Below are positions 10,881 to 22,899 of a stretch of 64,000 bases of DNA, one piece after another (the first letter of the stretch is position 1; each line of letters begins with the position of its first letter). The stretch spans positions 19,242,001-19,306,000 of the forward strand of contig OZ038530.1 in NCBI GenBank assembly GCA_964036665.1, given 5' to 3'. The DNA is from Gordius sp. MW1 (lineage: Eukaryota; Nematomorpha; Gordioida; Gordea; Gordiidae). A program made the translations under genes and the position numbers. A model generated the notes under the pieces. It searched no databases. It worked only from the letters and a program-made list of their open reading frames with translations, and had not been told where the DNA came from.

Positions 10881-11204
10881 GTAACATTAACGACCATCTC
10901 CCCACTATAAAGAAGGCCCTAAATTGATTACCTTTTATAATAATTATCAATTTTACTATAAGAATACCGGAAATTGAATGATAAAAATGATTTTTTGTTA
11001 AGGAACATTTTCTAATTGGGGGGGGGGCATTTTTTAACCTTGGGACACTCAATTCGTCAAGATAGTTTTCGACAAGTTGACGGGCCACCCAAAAAAATTA
11101 AAGATTCCGATCAATACATAACATTTAAGATTTATGTTACATACATTAAATTTTGGCTAAAATTTTTGCATTGGTACCATGAATATAGCCAGGAGGCAGA
11201 GAAG

Positions 11205-11830
11205 TGTAGAGTCCTGCACGGGCCGTCTGTCTAAAGCTCGACCTGACTCGGCCCGATCGTGTTTCGGGCTGGGCTCGGACAGAATTAAATAAAATAGTCG
11301 GGGCTTGAGTTGGGGCTAATGATGTCGCCCGAATTTAAATATAGCAATCCTATCTATTATAAAATAGGGTTTAAATAAACTCAACTCAATAGTATAATTA
11401 TCTTCGCACAGCGTACATAATATAGCATCCAAACTTCAGCCTTTTCCCCTGTTTATTATATTTTTACCTAAATTGCAAATATTATTCTTGTATCTAAATC
11501 CTACATATACATAGTATATGTTAACTTTATAAATAAAATAGATAAATATTTCAAAAAGTTTTTTATTTGGAACTGTTAAAATATATTTTATAAAGTTGTA
11601 TTTTAGAGCCTGATAAATTGTAAGAAGTGAAAATGGATTTTTTAAACTTATCCTAGTTTTAAATTTAGAGAGTAATAACAATTTAATAATTTTATATTTA
11701 TGTGGTGCAATAATTTCAAAAATAAAAAGTTTCTTAAGGTTAATTTAAAAAATCAGGCTCGGGTCGGCCCAAGAAAAAAATATTTTAATCTCGGGCCGGG
11801 CTCAAAACGAAAAAATTTCATTTTGCAGCA
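11205..11830. mobile_element. Candidate hAT-type MITE with GGGCTCGGG subterminal motifs
   Basis: GC-rich subterminal blocks (CTCGGCCCGATCG, CGGGCTGGGCTCGGAC on the left; CGGGTCGGCCCAAG, CTCGGGCCGGGCTC on the right) bracket an AT-rich centre. The left end TAGAGTCCTGCACGGGCC resembles the end of another element near 17398 (TAGAGACCTGCACCG). Similar GC blocks recur around 21060-21690, 30530-30610, 36520-36610, 58650-59000 and 61500-61878. Exact ends and a target duplication could not be fixed here. Confidence 0.45.
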
Positions 11831-12473
11831 AGGGGTGGACCATTGCTCCCTGTTGAGCGCGATATAATATTATAACCAACGTTAGGAAGGGGTGTAGATA
11901 AAACCGAAAGAATGATTATCATATATACAGAAACGAAGATATACGTTAAAATCAATTGACGGTAATTTAATTGTCATTCGAGGCATTCCCACTAACATTC
12001 TACACTTCGATAATTTACATATCGCACGGGGCACTAAGCACTCCAATTACCTCTTTACAGTTCCCCTCCCCCCCTTTCACAAACAAAATCCTTAAAAAAT
12101 GCTTACGGTTTTCAACTATGCGGATATATAGGTTCCTCTCTAGACCAACGTTTCTTTCAAGGGGGAGTTCGCGGGGGTATTACCCCCCCCCCCGGGCAAT
12201 TTCAAATACCCCCCCCCCCCCCCCGGAGAGTTTTGATTGAAGGAAGCATGAACTCAAGTTACATCATGAAGTCATAAATTAATTGAAATTCAATAAATTT
12301 TTTTTTAATTTGTCAATAAAAAAATATAAAATTGGCGAAATTAAAATTTTTTTACAAATCAGGTGGAAATCATTCATAGACATCATTATTTAACATCTGT
12401 GAACCCTAATTTACAATCTTGAAAGCTACAAATTATCTTTAATTAAAAAATATCAATAGGTAAATAAATACTC

Positions 12474-12650
12474 GGGCCTTCGGCCCTCGTGGGAAGGGGG
12501 AGAAGGGAAGGGAAGAGGGGAAGGGAAGAGGGGAAGGGAAGGGGGGACGACTCATCTGTACTTCGTATAAATGTATCATATTTGCTATGCAATTTATGGG
12601 CGAGAAAGGTGGGAAGGGGCGAGAATGCCTATAGGGGGGTATTAAATGCC
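12474..12650 (+). repeat. Dispersed repeat: CGGGCCTTCGGCCC hairpin, purine tract, GCTATGCAATTTATGGG
   Basis: Order of blocks: ACTCGGGCCTTCGGCCCTCG hairpin, a GGGAAGGGAAGAGG purine tract, a CTTCGTATAAATGTATCATATTTGCTATGCAATTTATGGG block, then TGCCTATAGGGGGGTATTAAATGC. An inverted copy is at 40967-41125. The shared GCTATGCAATTTATGGG end links it to the Helentron-like family. Confidence 0.65.
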
Positions 12651-12889
12651 TAATGATTAATAAATTATTTATACAAATTTTCCATTATAGGCAAAATGTA
12701 ATAACGGCAAAATGTAATATAGGCAAGGGTTAGATTTAGTGTTTGCATCTAGTTGCGTATTACATTAGTTTTTATGGCCTTTAGTGATTATGGGTCTAAC
12801 AAACATTATATTATAAAACAACACAATGTTAAGAATTTGCAGAATTGTTGGGAGAAATTTTTTGTTGAATTTGAACAATTTTTAATTAA

Positions 12890-14395
12890 AAAAATCAAAA
12901 ATTTGGCCAATGGTCACTTTTTCTCTATTGGTCAGTACCCACAGATACTCTATAAGTCAATGATAGCCAAAAAAACGGAAACAAAAAATTTTCGAAACAC
13001 ATTTTGGCCAATGGTCATTTTTTTCCATTGGTCAGCAGCCAGGACACGGTAAAAGTGGATATAAATTCATAATAGTAAAAAAAAACGAAAAAAAAAATTT
13101 CGAATCACATTTTGGCCAATGGTCATTTTTTTCCATTGGTCAGCAGGCAGGACACGGTAAAAGTGGATATAAATTTATAATAGTCAAAAAAAAACGAAAA
13201 AACAATTTTCGAATCACATTTTGGTCAATGGTCATTTTATTTCATTGGTCAGCAGCCTGCGGACGGCCAAAAAGTCATAATAGCAATGGTAGGAACAGGA
13301 ACAATCATAATAGTCAAAAAAAAACGAAAAAAATAATTTCGATTCACATTTTGGCCAATGGTCATTTTTTCCATTGGTCAGCAGCCAACGGACGGCCAAA
13401 AAGTCATAATAGCAATGGTAGTAACAGGAACAATCATAATAGTTAAAAAAAAACGAACAAATAAACTCGGATTCACATTTTGGCCAATGGTCATTTTTTT
13501 CATTGGTCAGCAGCCAGCGGACGGCCAAAAAGTCTTATTATCAATGATAGTAACAAGAACAATCATAAGAGTCAAAAAAAACTCCGGGATTCTAACCCCA
13601 AAACTAGTTAAATTGCATAGCAATTAGAAGTAAACATCTTTTATTTATGTTTATTATATAACATTGGTCAGCAGCCAGCGGACGGCCAAAAAGTCATAAT
13701 AGCAATGGTAGAAACAGGAACAATCATAATAGTCAAAAAAAAACGAAAAAAATAATTTCGATTCACATTTTGGCCAATGGTCATTTTTTTCATTGGTCAG
13801 CAGCCAGCGGACGGCCAAAAATTCTTATTATCAATGATAGTAACAAGAACAATCATAAGAGTCAAAAAAAACTCCGGGATTCTAACCCCAAAACTAGTTA
13901 AATTACATAGCAATTAAAAAGTAAACAACTTTTATTTATGTTTATTATATAACTAGTTAAATTGCATAGCATTAAAAGTAAACAACTTTTATCTATGTTT
14001 ATTATATAACAAAAACTAGTTAAATTGCATAGCAATTAAAAGTAAACAACTTTTATTTATGCTTATTATATAACTAGTTAAATTGCATAGCAATTAAAAG
14101 TAAACAACTTTTATTTATGTTTATATAATAGATAATTTAACAAATCTTATATATAACACAGCGAGGGAGATAGAGATGAGGGGTGGGGCACCTCTTATGC
14201 ATAGCAATTAAAAATAACACAGCGAGGGAGATAGAGATGAGGGGTGGGGCACCTCTTTCTCATGCATAGCAATTAAAAATCGATAACCTAATATACCCAA
14301 TGCAAATAGATAGGGTAACGGACAACGGACAACGGACAACGGACAACCAAAAACGAGCCCATAAATTGCATAGCAATTAACATAAATAAATGCTT
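12890..14395 (+). mobile_element. Helentron/pearl-like repeat copy 2 with several internal tandem arrays
   Basis: Order: about seven units of roughly 125 bp (12896-13880) built around TTTGGCCAATGGTCATTTTTT and CCATTGGTCAGCAGCCAGCG; about five units of roughly 65 bp with AAACTAGTTAAATTGCATAGCAATTAAAAG (13595-14130, also interposed at 13600-13665); two units of about 73 bp starting ACACAGCGAGGGAGATAGAG (14157-14270); a (GGACAAC)4 microsatellite at 14318-14346; and the terminal GAGCCCATAAATTGCATAGCAATTAA (14356-14382). Tandem core, GGAC microsatellite and terminal hairpin are the combination described for HINE and pearl elements. Open frames over the 125-bp units are by-products of the repeat. 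Confidence 0.6.
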
Positions 14396-14739
14396 TTAGA
14401 AGTATTAAATCACTATCTTACTTATAAACTTAAAAAGAATTATTATTAATAATAGATTCTATTGTTTGTTTTTTATTGATATAATATGCTTATTTTGAAT
14501 TGCAGATGTCTGGTAAATATAAAAGTACTCTTTTACACTACTTTATAAAAAGGAAAAGCCTAATAAAAAAGATGTTAAATATGATTTAATTTGGAATAAT
14601 TTTAATTATGTAGGGGTATTTGTGTTTGTAGAAAATAAGACATAAATATGTTTGTTTGTAATAGATGCGTGTATGTATCTATTTATATATCACTTATATC
14701 ACCAATAAAAATCAGTTAATATTATACAAAACGGTTTAG

Positions 14740-17200
14740 CAATTAAAAAATTTTTACCCCCCCCCCCCGGAAGTTGAAAATACCCCTCCGGAGCATTTTT
14801 TCTGAAAGAAACCCTGCTCTAGACATCCCAATATTGTTTTGAATTTGTTCCCTTGGGGCACTTGTTTTGGGTTGTCGCTGTTCCATCGCTTCACCTTCTG
14901 ATGTCAACCTTTGAGGCCACCCTTTCTCTTGTCCCAGTGTGGTCCAATTAAGGATCCTTTTTCTTACTTGATCCAAGTGTAAGTGGTGCTATCCTCCCTG
15001 AGCCCACACATCGTAGGATTAACTACAGTGCTTGACTTTTATAGTGCCTTCTACCCATTTGCTTGGTTCCAAAAACATGCGTACCTAAACCTTGTCTCCT
15101 ACGTCAAATATACGCATGTTCCCGGTCTCTAACCATTGTTGCGGTACTGTTTCCCTTAATACCTCCCATTCGGTTCGCATGCGCCTTTAGCATCACCTCG
15201 GCTGGGCTTTTATTGTTGTGGGGTGTTTTGTAGCTCTATAGTTTTCCAAAATTCTACTATACCCTTCCGACTCGTTTAATCAATCGTACGTACCTTTTGC
15301 CAGCCCGTTAGAAGCAGGATGGTTGTCCATCGGTCATTAATCCCTCTCATCTTGCAAAATGACTCCTAATCTTTGAATTGCGGCTCGTTATCTGATATTA
15401 AAAAGTTGGGTTCCTATATCTCGCAAACCTTTCAGCAAGTTTTTTTTAATAGCTGTTGTGCCTTCTAATTTATTCACTTCTACCCATTTCAGCTAGTGTC
15501 CTCCATAACCAGGTATGATTAACCTTGAGAGGGCCCATAACATCCATATGTACTTGAACCCTAGGTCTATGGCTAAGTTAACACTATATCAACGGTGCTT
15601 TTTTCGCCGCCGTGGGGGTGTAATTTCAACTTCGGCACCATTTTGCTACGCTCAATAAGTCATCGTCGAGAGTAGGCTACCATATTTATACTGCCATGCC
15701 ACTTCTTGCATTCGCTTGATACCCACGTGGCCCCTATTTAGTCTTTGGAGTATGGCTCCTCTTAATTTAGCCGGAATCAATATTTGTCGCCCTTTGTAAA
15801 TTATGCTTTTTGACTCGTGAAACTTGAGCAAGTGTTTTGCCTAGGAGCGTTTTACCCCATAAGTGACAATCGTCTTTTGTTTGCCTCTTATCCACTCTAT
15901 TAACTCATTTAGCCCTGGATCGTCCAAGGTGTGTTGTCTCACCACGTCGAGTGATATTAATGATTTGTTGCAGAGTCTTCTGGATTTCCGCGCCAACATG
16001 ATATGAGTGTTACCGCATTTTCTGATCACTTGTACTCAGACTTGGTAATGTAACCTGATACAATGAATGCCCACTTAGTTAATTGTGGCGACCATTATTC
16101 CTTGCCTCTTTTGCTTTGGTTAAATATATAGACTAGCGGTTTATGATCCATTATAATAGTAACGCTTTTTTAGCCTTCACCAGCGCCTCCTGCAATCGTT
16201 GAATATCGGATTTCACTAGATATGCCACTATTCTCTTATTCTCCCCTTGCCCTCGTTGTTGTAAGATGGCCCCTAACCCTGTACCAGGTGTCTACGACCA
16301 GCTCTGTCTCCAAATCTCCATGAAATTATGCTATCACGGGGCCAGTAAGCGCAGACTTTATAGCCTCAAATGCAGCTTGTTGTTCTCCACCCCAGTTAAA
16401 CGTCACGTTTTTTTCATGAGTTTTTGATAAGGATCCACGATTTGACGTAGTTGTTAATCAACTTAGATTAATATGATGCTAATCCAGGAAACAATTTTAT
16501 TTCATCTCTATTTGTAAAATTTTTCCATTGCGTTCCTAATATGGCTTTATTACTGTTGATTTAAATTCCTTTATTTTTAATAGGTGTCCCTAAGATGTTA
16601 CTTTCTTAGCCCACAAGATGCTCCTGATTATTTTTAGCACGGAACCCCACTTTTGCAAAGCTTCCACTACCTTGAGTAGCAGCTGGTTGTGGACTTCTTC
16701 AGTTTTATGCAATTTGTATATCGTCGATGTATACAGCTACTCCCTCCATGCTTCCTAATATTAGATCCATTGTTTTTTGAAAAATAGCCGCAGTACAATT
16801 TAAGCCAAAAGGCATACGGTTGACTTTAAATAAGCCTTTGTGCGTGAAGATCGTCAATCGTTGGCTTGTCTCTGGGCCTAGCTCTAGGTGCAAATAAGCT
16901 TTTTTTAGGTCCTACTTAGAAGGTATACATTAAACCTTTTGCGTATTTATGGTAAATCGGTAATAAGTGCATAACCGTAGACTTCCATCGTTTTTCTTTA
17001 GGGGTACCATTGGACTGGCCTATTTTGAAAAATCGATTGGTTTTATACACCCTACCCATTTATTCAGTTCTTCCACTTATTTCTTCCAAGCAATCAGCAC
17101 TCTTCTTGCGAGGATAAATACGGAAACTACGTCCTATTTTAACGATAACCCTTATTCCTTATTCCCATAACTGCTTTTTGGGAATCGTTTTGCTAACCCT
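14740..17200 (-). mobile_element. Decayed Ty3/Gypsy LTR retrotransposon pol region
   Basis: Reading on the minus strand, domains come in Gypsy order. Reverse transcriptase at 16893-16705 has FKVNRMPFGLNCTAAIFQK and VAVYIDDI (family: F.RMPFGL.NAPATFQ...YLDDI). RNase H near 16165-16030 has IIMDHKPLVYIFN and a WAFIVSGY motif. A connection region at 16029-15841 has HTLDDPGLNELIEWI. Integrase-like sequence runs about 15560-15180, with a weak ENYRATKHPTTIKAQP segment. A last fragment is at 14976-14743. Stops and frameshifts are frequent and no flanking LTRs or gag were found. It is an old remnant. Confidence 0.75.
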
Positions 17201-17389
17201 CTCATTGCTTCATAACGTGATGGATTGCGGGCTTGGTATCCTTCGGTCTTTCTATGTAATTGACCGCGCCGTTCAGTCGCTGCTCTCGAGTTCCAACGTA
17301 CTCTTCGCCAAATTTCGGGCTCGAATTATTTAATCCAATCGATTGATAAGAGGGTGAAAGAAGTGTAGTAGTATGTAGTAGCCCCTATC

Positions 17390-17504
17390 ATACACATAGA
17401 GACCTGCACCGCCGGCCCGAGACCCGGAAAAGCACGGGCTGGGCCCGGGCCTTAAATTTTGAGGCTTTAAAATTCCGGGCCAGGCCTACTTTATAAATTA
17501 CACT
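17390..17504. mobile_element. Left part of a GC-motif hAT element, interrupted by a hairpin repeat
   Basis: It begins TAGAGACCTGCACCGCCGGC and contains GCACGGGCTGGGCCCGGGCC and CCGGGCCAGGCC. After the inserted hairpin (17505-18248) a related block, TATAGGCCCGGATAATTTAG, appears at about 18268. A hAT transposase fragment follows at 18600, so all of this may be one broken hAT element. That link is inferred. Confidence 0.45.
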
Positions 17505-18248
17505 AATCAACCGGCAAACTGTTTGCAGATTCTGGTAGAGTTTTTCACGGCGAACACAAATATGTCTTTAATTTTTTCCCTATACGTCAAGTTTTTTAGA
17601 TATTCGCTGTCAAAGTTGCCAAAAACGCGATTTTAGCGTTTTTCAAACGTCAATAACTTGCAAATTAGTCGGTAAAATTTTGTTAATAAATTTAATTCGT
17701 AGATATATGGGAGAGAAAAGTATTCACAATTTTTTTTTATTCTAGCACTTTTACTTTTTAAATTATATACAAAATTAACTATCCCTATCTTTTACATTGA
17801 CAAATTACACCAGACTTTAGGGCGCCCTCCCTTCTCTTCAACACTAGGAATTAAGTGCGTGTTGTTGTTTATGTACTCTACTACTACTATTACCACCAAA
17901 GCAACAACACGCACTTAATTCCTAGTGTTGAAGAGAAGGGAGGAGGCCCTCAAGTCTGATGTAATTTGTCAATGTAAAAGATAGGGATAATTAATTGTGT
18001 ATAAAAGTGCTAGGATAAAAAAAATTGTAAATACATTCCTCTCCTCTATATCTACGTATTAAATCTATTAAACAAAATTTTTACCGACTAATTTGCAAGT
18101 TATTGACGTTTGAAAAATACTAAAATCGCATTTTTGGCAACTTTGAAAGCCAATATTTAAAAAACCTGACGTATAGGGAAAAAACTAAAAACATATTTGT
18201 GTTCACCGTGAAAAACTCTACCATCTGCAAACAGTTTGCCGGTTGATT
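17505..18248. repeat. 744-bp near-perfect hairpin (fold-back element)
   Basis: Arms 17505-17867 and 17902-18248 are inverted copies with few mismatches around a 34-bp loop. Outer ends read AATCAACCGGCAAACTGTTT; inner ends read AGTGCGTGTTGTTG. There is no coding capacity. A fragment of one arm, including about 20 extra bases (TTTCTTGTTGAACC) beyond the right end, recurs at 42492-42592. A diverged relative lies at 20400-20720. It is therefore a dispersed fold-back/MITE family rather than a local assembly artefact. Confidence 0.85.
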
Positions 18249-18599
18249 TTTCTTGTTGAACCGTGTTATAGGCCCGGATAATTTAGAAGAGCCTAAGTAG
18301 TTTTTTATTCTGTTTACAACAATCTATAAAGTTTCAAAAATTAAATACATATTGAATCTGTTAAACACTCATTTATTCATTTCACGCATGTCTTAATATA
18401 CAAACAACTAAGTACAGAGCAAAAAAAAATCGACTGCTAATAGCTGAAAATATTGAGAAAGAATTTTATTAAGTAAAAGAAAATCTTAGAGAAAAGAGTG
18501 AAGTATGGAGATTATAAGAAAATGGATTTTGTTTTTTTGTAAGATTTGCAAGAATGTGTTATTCCATAATTCCTGCTCAACAGGTAATTATTTAGGTTA

Positions 18600-19040
18600 C
18601 TTTTGATAATGCTTAATATGGAACACTCATTCCAAAGGCATAAATGCTGTAAAGAAGTCCAGGAAACGAAAAATTGGGCAATTACCTTTGCAAGCCACTT
18701 TCAACAAAATTTACGAGCCAATCAAAAAAGATCTCATATCCTTAATAGCCCATTTTTGTGGAATAGATCTGGCATGACATCTTCTATGAAGAAAGATGTA
18801 GAGGAAAATGAAGTTGACACCAACACAACGTTAAAATCAACGAAATAAAATAGAATTATTGGATTGGTGGAAAGACCACAGTGGTCATTTCTAGCGCTTA
18901 GCCCTCTTGTTTGTAAGATTTTTTCGACACCTGCTTTTGCCTCAAGTGAGAGGTGTTTTTCGTCAGCTCAGCGGGCCGCATATGAAGAGCGGAAAACAAA
19001 TTTAAACAAGGAAATTTTTGATGCCTGTGTATTTTTGCAT
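18600..19040 (+). pseudogene. hAT transposase C-terminal fragment
   Basis: Two adjacent frames encode a hAT-like region ending in the dimerisation domain: WWKDHSGHFLALSPLVCKIF (about 18860-18920, spanning a shift) followed by FASSERCFSSA and FDACVFLHQW. The pattern WW...FP.L..LA...L..PA.SS.SER.FS is the hATC signature. The frame runs into the Helentron-like element at about 19047, which ends the similarity abruptly. The N-terminus and catalytic core are not recognisable upstream. Confidence 0.7.
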
Positions 19041-19046
19041 CAATGG

Positions 19047-20240
19047 TTAATTGCTATGCAATTTGTGGGCTCGCTTTTTTTTGTACGTTGTCCGTCCGTC
19101 CGTTCAACGTTCTTAATTGCTGGTTCAATCCTGGAGAGGGCAAAAAATTTTTTTAAATTAAATTAATATATTGTTCTTGTTAATACCATTGATAATATAA
19201 CTTTTTGACCATGTCCTGGTTACTGACCAATGAAAAAAATGACCATTGGCCAAATTGTGATTCGAATTTTTTTTTTTCGTTTTTGAATTCGTATATTAGG
19301 TTAACATTGATAATTACCCTATGCCCCCCTAGAAGGGCCTATGCCTCTACTGATGTGGGTTCGAATCCCCGCGAGGGCAAATTCTTAATTGCTGGTTCGA
19401 TACCCGGAGAGGGCTAAATTTATTTTAATTGCAATGCAATTTATGGGCTTGCTTTTTGTTGTCCGTCCGTTGTCCCTCCGTCCCTCCAACATTCTTAATT
19501 GCTGTTCGATACCCGGAGAGGGAAAATGTTTTTTTTTAAATAAAACTAATATATTGTTCTTGTTAATACCATTGATAATATGACTTTTTGACCGTGTCCT
19601 GGCTACTGACCAATGAAAAAGATGACCATTGGCCAAAGTATAAATCAAAAAAAAAAATTTCGTTTTTTGAATTGCTATATTAGGTTAACATTGATAATTA
19701 TCTATGCCCCCCTAGAAGGGCCTATGCCTCTACTAATATGGATCCCTGTGCTCCCCCACAAAGGCTTATGCCTCTACTGATCTGGGTTCGAATCCCTGAG
19801 AGGGCAAATTTTTTTTTTAATTAATCTATTGTTCTTGTTAATACTATTAATAATATGACTTTTTGGCCGTCCGCTGGCTGCTGACCAATGAATAAAATGA
19901 CTATTGGCCTAATTGTGAATCGAATTTTTGTTTTTGTTTTTTTCGTCTCTTATGTATTTATATCCTTTTTGACCGTGTCCTGGTTACTGACCAATTAAAA
20001 AATGACCATTGGCCAAAGTGTAGCAAATTTTATTTTAAATATAGGCTATTTGGCCGTTTTCGGGCTACTGACCAATAAAAAAATGACCACTGGCCAAGTG
20101 AGATTAAGATCAAATTTTTTCTCTGGCTTTTAATTATTGGCCAGTATTTGGCAGTCTACTGGTTACTGACCAATGAAAAAAATGACCACTGGCCAAAGTG
20201 ATGGAAAAAATGGCCAAGGTCTGAAAAATTTTTTTCGTTT
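19047..20240 (-). mobile_element. Helentron/pearl-like repeat copy 3
   Basis: Inverted relative to the copy at 12890-14395. It starts TTAATTGCTATGCAATTTGT, then a GTCCGTCCGTCCG microsatellite (about 19087-19102) and units with CTGACCAATGAAAAAAATGACCATTGGCC (split by spacers), extending to about 20215. A second internal start-like block with GTCCGTCCG lies at 19427-19475, so two copies may be fused. Two pol III B-box-like stretches GGTTCGAATCC (19358-19368, 19785-19795) sit inside. Confidence 0.6.
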
Positions 20241-20399
20241 TTTTAATATCTTGTTTATACTATACATATGCGCATGATTTGAATAGAGTCTATACTCTAC
20301 ATACACAACACTCCACTTCACATAGGGCATTTACATGCTTATATAAGCATAGAAACTAATGGGATAGGGAAGGAAGGGAGACCCTAAGTCTGGGACGAT

Positions 20400-20720
20400 T
20401 TTTTTGATATAAAATATAAGGAGTAAGTGGAATTTTAAGGTAAATTAAAAACTAATTTACCTGCGTGAAAAAATTGCTGTTGTGTGAATTTTCCCTATAT
20501 TTGCTTTACCTCATAGAACTAATACTTCAAATTTTTGTTGCTTCGTTTCCCCGGAATACACCTCCAAAAAGCGGCAAAAACGTTCATTTTCTTAAACTTT
20601 GAACTCAACTATTTTAAAAACTTGACGTATAGGAAAAAAAAGAAAAACATATTCGTGTTCACCACAAATAACTCTATAAAAGTATGTTAACCATTATCCA
20701 GTTGATTTATTATGTAGACC
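20400..20720. repeat. Diverged fragment of the hairpin repeat family
   Basis: AACTTGACGTATAGGAAAAAA, then ACATATTCGTGTTCACCAC and a decayed end at 20690-20710, match the right arm of the hairpin at 17505-18248 in the same order. Upstream similarity (20470-20600) is weak. Confidence 0.5.
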
Positions 20721-21059
20721 TACGCAATTAATATTTAAAGTAAATAATAATTTTACAGAGCGTTTGGCACGCCTCATTCATGCAGCAACTTACCTTAAAA
20801 TCTCTTTTCTTTGGAAATTGAGTGTGCTAATTCTACAGTAGAGATTGCTGATTAAATTCCACTAAGAATTAATAATCCTAATGGTTTAGCAAATTGATTG
20901 ATAAAATCGCTTTTTAGATAATTAAGACATAGCCATCTTTATTAACGTATATGGAGCTGACATCAGCAAAGTTAAAATTATAAAATTCCGATCAGCGGAT
21001 GGCTTATAAATGTGCCAGGCATGGAGGGCTTTTTGTTTGAAAAATTATAGGCGTGGTTT

Positions 21060-21695
21060 CAACTGACTTAAGGTAACAGAAAGAGCTCGGTCCGGGACTA
21101 CAGGTAAGCTCGGGTCCATCAAAATTATTTAAATAATGCTTTTACTTTTGTATTTTAATATATAAGAAATGGGATTTATTAATGACGTTTGTCAAATTTT
21201 AAAATTTTACGATATGATTTACTAATATTTATTTTCCTTGATTATTTATTCATCGAATTTGTGATTTTTAAATAAGGGACCACGAAAATTGTATTTTTTA
21301 ATAAAATTAATCTACATAACTAGATAATTTTTATTAAATATAATTAATCTTTCATAGAGTTTCCATTTACATTTAAAATAAATGGTTTTATGCAGCTACA
21401 AGTGCTACTAGTAAAAGCGAAGCGGCGGGTCGCTTTTTGGATGATAAAAACCATTTTCAGACTGATTGATTCTTAACCTAATTATTATTGAACATTTTTA
21501 ACATACGATTTAATATTGACAAATGTTAAAAAACAGTCAAATAAAAATGATTTTTTGCGGGAAGGGTCCAGGCTGGGCATGCAAAAAATTAGCGGACCGG
21601 GGGCTTATTATTAAATCTTAACAGGCTCGAGCGGGGACGGTGTTTTTTAATTTTTGTACTGGTCGGCCAATTCTCCCTAAGCCCGTGCTATCTCT
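21060..21695. mobile_element. Candidate hAT-type MITE with GC-rich subterminal motifs
   Basis: AGCTCGGTCCGGGACTACAGG at the left and GCTCGAGCGGGGACGG plus AAGCCCGTGCTATCTCTA at the right bracket AT-rich DNA. The right end, read on the other strand as TAGAGATAGCACGGGCTT, resembles ends of other GC-motif elements in the window (TAGAG...GCACGGG). The left end is not resolved. Confidence 0.4.
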
Positions 21696-22751
21696 AATTC
21701 ACACAATGGCCCTGGTTGGCATATAATGAAAAATTTAAAGGTGGTCTCTGCAAATTGCGTCCAATAGAGACGACAGGCAGAATTGAGTCATAAAGTTTAC
21801 ATTCAACTCTAAATGCTATTTCTAGGTATAAGCATGATACTGAAGTAATTTATTAATGTGTTTTTTATCAAAAACCAATGGTAGATATTGAATGTATATA
21901 ATTTTAATGAATATTATACAATATAAATTTTTTGAAAATAACCTCCCCCATTCCCTTGCGCCATTTTGCCAACGCCATTTATGGTATTTATAATAAAATT
22001 TTGTTTGATAGTATTATTGTTTAAAAATATGAGTAATTTTATTTTGTGCGTTTTTGCCTTTCTTTTGATACAAATATTTGATATTGAATAATATAATAAA
22101 AAGTTTGTGTTTCAGATAATTATCAATCTCATCTATCCTCGGCAAAACCATGAGACTTTTTTGGAATGAGACGGGATTCTCATAATCCCACGCGCGAGAT
22201 TTTGCTTTCGATACTGAGAAAAAATAGTCACTTAATATAATTTGAAGCTGAATTGACATTTATCCTAAAATTTAATTTATTAAAACAAACATCAGAAATT
22301 CCACCTCCCCTAAGGCTCATTTTTGTCTCCAAAAGTTAATTGAATTCCACTAAATTTCATAATTTAATGGACCATAAAAAAGGTTTCTCATTTGGCATGC
22401 ACAGAACAATTAATTGATTCTGAAGCAAATGTAAAGGGTTTGCAATATAAATTATAGGGGGTTTACAATCTAAATTATAGGATAATATTCCTGGTTTGTT
22501 TTAATCTATAATTAAGAATCATTAAAATCAATTAAATAATTTTTTTAATATAAATAATGATCTTTAAAGAAATACCAGTTTTAGTTTTATAATAAGAAAA
22601 TTTTTTTTAAGCATTAAAGAATAATCAAGTCAAGAGAAAAACCAAATAATTTAAATCCTTCAAAACATACAAAATGATAAGGTCTACTATTTAGATCAAT
22701 GTATAGTCTTTGTTATATATTCTCCATTCTAAACACCTAATCATATAGAAG

Positions 22752-22890
22752 CATGGGCGTAGCCAGGGGGTAGCTGCCCCCCTCTAAATCCTAAAATTTG
22801 CCAAAATTCAATATATGTAAGGCTTAAAGTTTTTGCCCCTCCCTAAAGCATTATTGCCCCCCTCTAGTTCCAATCCTGGCTACACTCATG
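22752..22890. mobile_element. 139-bp MITE, CATGGGCGTAGCCAGG family
   Basis: The ends are inverted copies: CATGGGCGTAGCCAGG on the left, CATGAGTGTAGCCAGG on the right read on the other strand. A perfect 8-bp duplication TATAGAAG (22744-22751 and 22891-22898) flanks it, which points to hAT mobilisation. C-rich tracts lie inside each end. Relatives: 34206-34366, 44306-44459, 57036-57189, 57970-58133 and partial copies near 60780 and 63818. Confidence 0.85.
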
Positions 22891-22899
22891 TATAGAAGA

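Noticed and set aside
13228..13627. Several overlapping open frames on both strands
   Set aside because: All follow the period of the ~125-bp tandem unit and have no protein similarity.
12890..14140. CRISPR-like array of spaced direct repeats
   Set aside because: Units are contiguous, degenerate satellite repeats in an animal genome, without unique spacers or cas genes.
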